From positions 1-14,830 of the forward strand of contig JANNHP010000048.1 of NCBI GenBank assembly GCA_031404455.1: 14,830 nucleotides of DNA, read 5' to 3'. Of the stretch, positions 14,645 to 14,830 are shown one piece after another; positions within the stretch are counted from its first letter, which is position 1, and the number at the start of each line of letters is the position of its first letter. Position numbers and translations under genes: made by a program. The DNA comes from JANNHP01 sp031404455. Its GTDB lineage: Bacteria > Planctomycetota > JAJSAM01 > JAJVHW01. Under the pieces are notes generated by a model. The model saw only the letters and a program-made list of their open reading frames with translations, had not been told where the DNA came from and did no database searches.

Positions 14645-14830
14645 AGGGTGTGAAGAAACCCCGCGCGGCGCCGGCGCGGCTCGTGCGTGCCGGACGGAGC
14701 GACGGGAGTTTGAGCCCGGGCGGCCCGCTGCTGCGTAGCTCGCGCTCGGAAACTCAGCGGAGTTGCCTTCACGCGAGCGCCTTGCAGCAGGCTCGCCAGG
14801 GCTCAACCGTCGCTCGCGTGGGGTTTCTTC
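14644..14830. mobile_element. Long nested inverted repeat, MITE-like hairpin element (may continue past the window end)
   Basis: Arms converge on 14756-14759 in register. GAAGAAACCCC (14652-14662) is matched by its exact complement at 14820-14830. AGCGACGG plus TTGAGCCC (14698-14717, with a 4-base bulge) is matched at 14799-14814. CTGCTGC (14728-14734) pairs with 14784-14790, GCGCTCG (14742-14748) with 14774-14780, and AACTC (14751-14755) with GAGTT (14760-14764). The left arm carries about 30 extra GC-rich bases (14663-14697). The left terminus may extend outward to 14644 as GAGGGTGT; the right counterpart would lie outside the window. Terminal repeats of this kind with no coding capacity fit a miniature inverted-repeat element. 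A structured RNA or bidirectional terminator is an alternative. Confidence 0.65.

Noticed and set aside
14436..14738. Small plus-strand open frame reaching into the inverted repeat, considered as an element-encoded protein
   Set aside because: Most of it is antisense to the first operon gene. Its translation is low-complexity with no transposase or HUH motif.
1..14830. CRISPR array, rRNA, phage or transposase genes
   Set aside because: No regularly spaced direct repeats, no rRNA motifs and no transposase or phage proteins were seen on either strand. The only repeat-like element is the inverted repeat at the right edge.

Overview
This window is very GC-rich DNA with dense coding on both sides of a 60-base divergent promoter region. 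The gene content points to a planctomycete or a similar high-GC environmental bacterium (inference, moderate confidence). The signs are an ECF sigma factor fused to a membrane segment and carboxypeptidase-regulatory-like domains, c-type-heme beta-propeller proteins, a propeller protein resembling the hydrazine-synthase-alpha-like planctomycete group, and many exported orphan proteins. No phage genes, transposase gene or CRISPR array was seen.

Left part (1-3481). A minus-strand sigma-factor fusion gene runs off the left edge. A plus-strand acyl-CoA dehydrogenase/oxidase-like gene (1500-3353) diverges from it. An elongator tRNA-Met with an encoded CCA end follows on the minus strand (3405-3481).

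Middle and right part (3592-14644). Eight consecutive genes lie on the minus strand, and each product carries an export or membrane-anchoring signal. In transcription order they are: an HZS-alpha-like propeller protein with one CxxCH motif; a YVTN-propeller/di-heme-peroxidase-like protein with three CxxCH motifs; a Reg_prop beta-propeller protein; a LivK-like periplasmic binding protein; a lipoprotein that looks like a single lobe of the same binding fold; a two-domain exported protein with a ten-glycine linker; a lipoprotein with a beta-sandwich-like middle; and a seven-bladed RCC1-repeat protein with an Ig-like domain. The first five are tightly packed (4-base overlap, 1-base gap, 47-base gap, 8-base overlap) and probably form one operon. 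It combines four c-type heme sites, three propellers and two binding-protein modules, with no ABC permease or ATPase in the window. Its function is not known to me. A periplasmic redox or sensing assembly is a reasonable guess.

Right edge (14644-14830). A long nested inverted repeat, able to fold into one hairpin of about 180 bases, sits exactly at the 5' end of the first operon gene. It looks like a miniature mobile or repeat element. It appears to have removed or replaced the usual start codon of that gene. The largest open frames on the plus strand opposite this cluster are antisense by-products of the high GC content.
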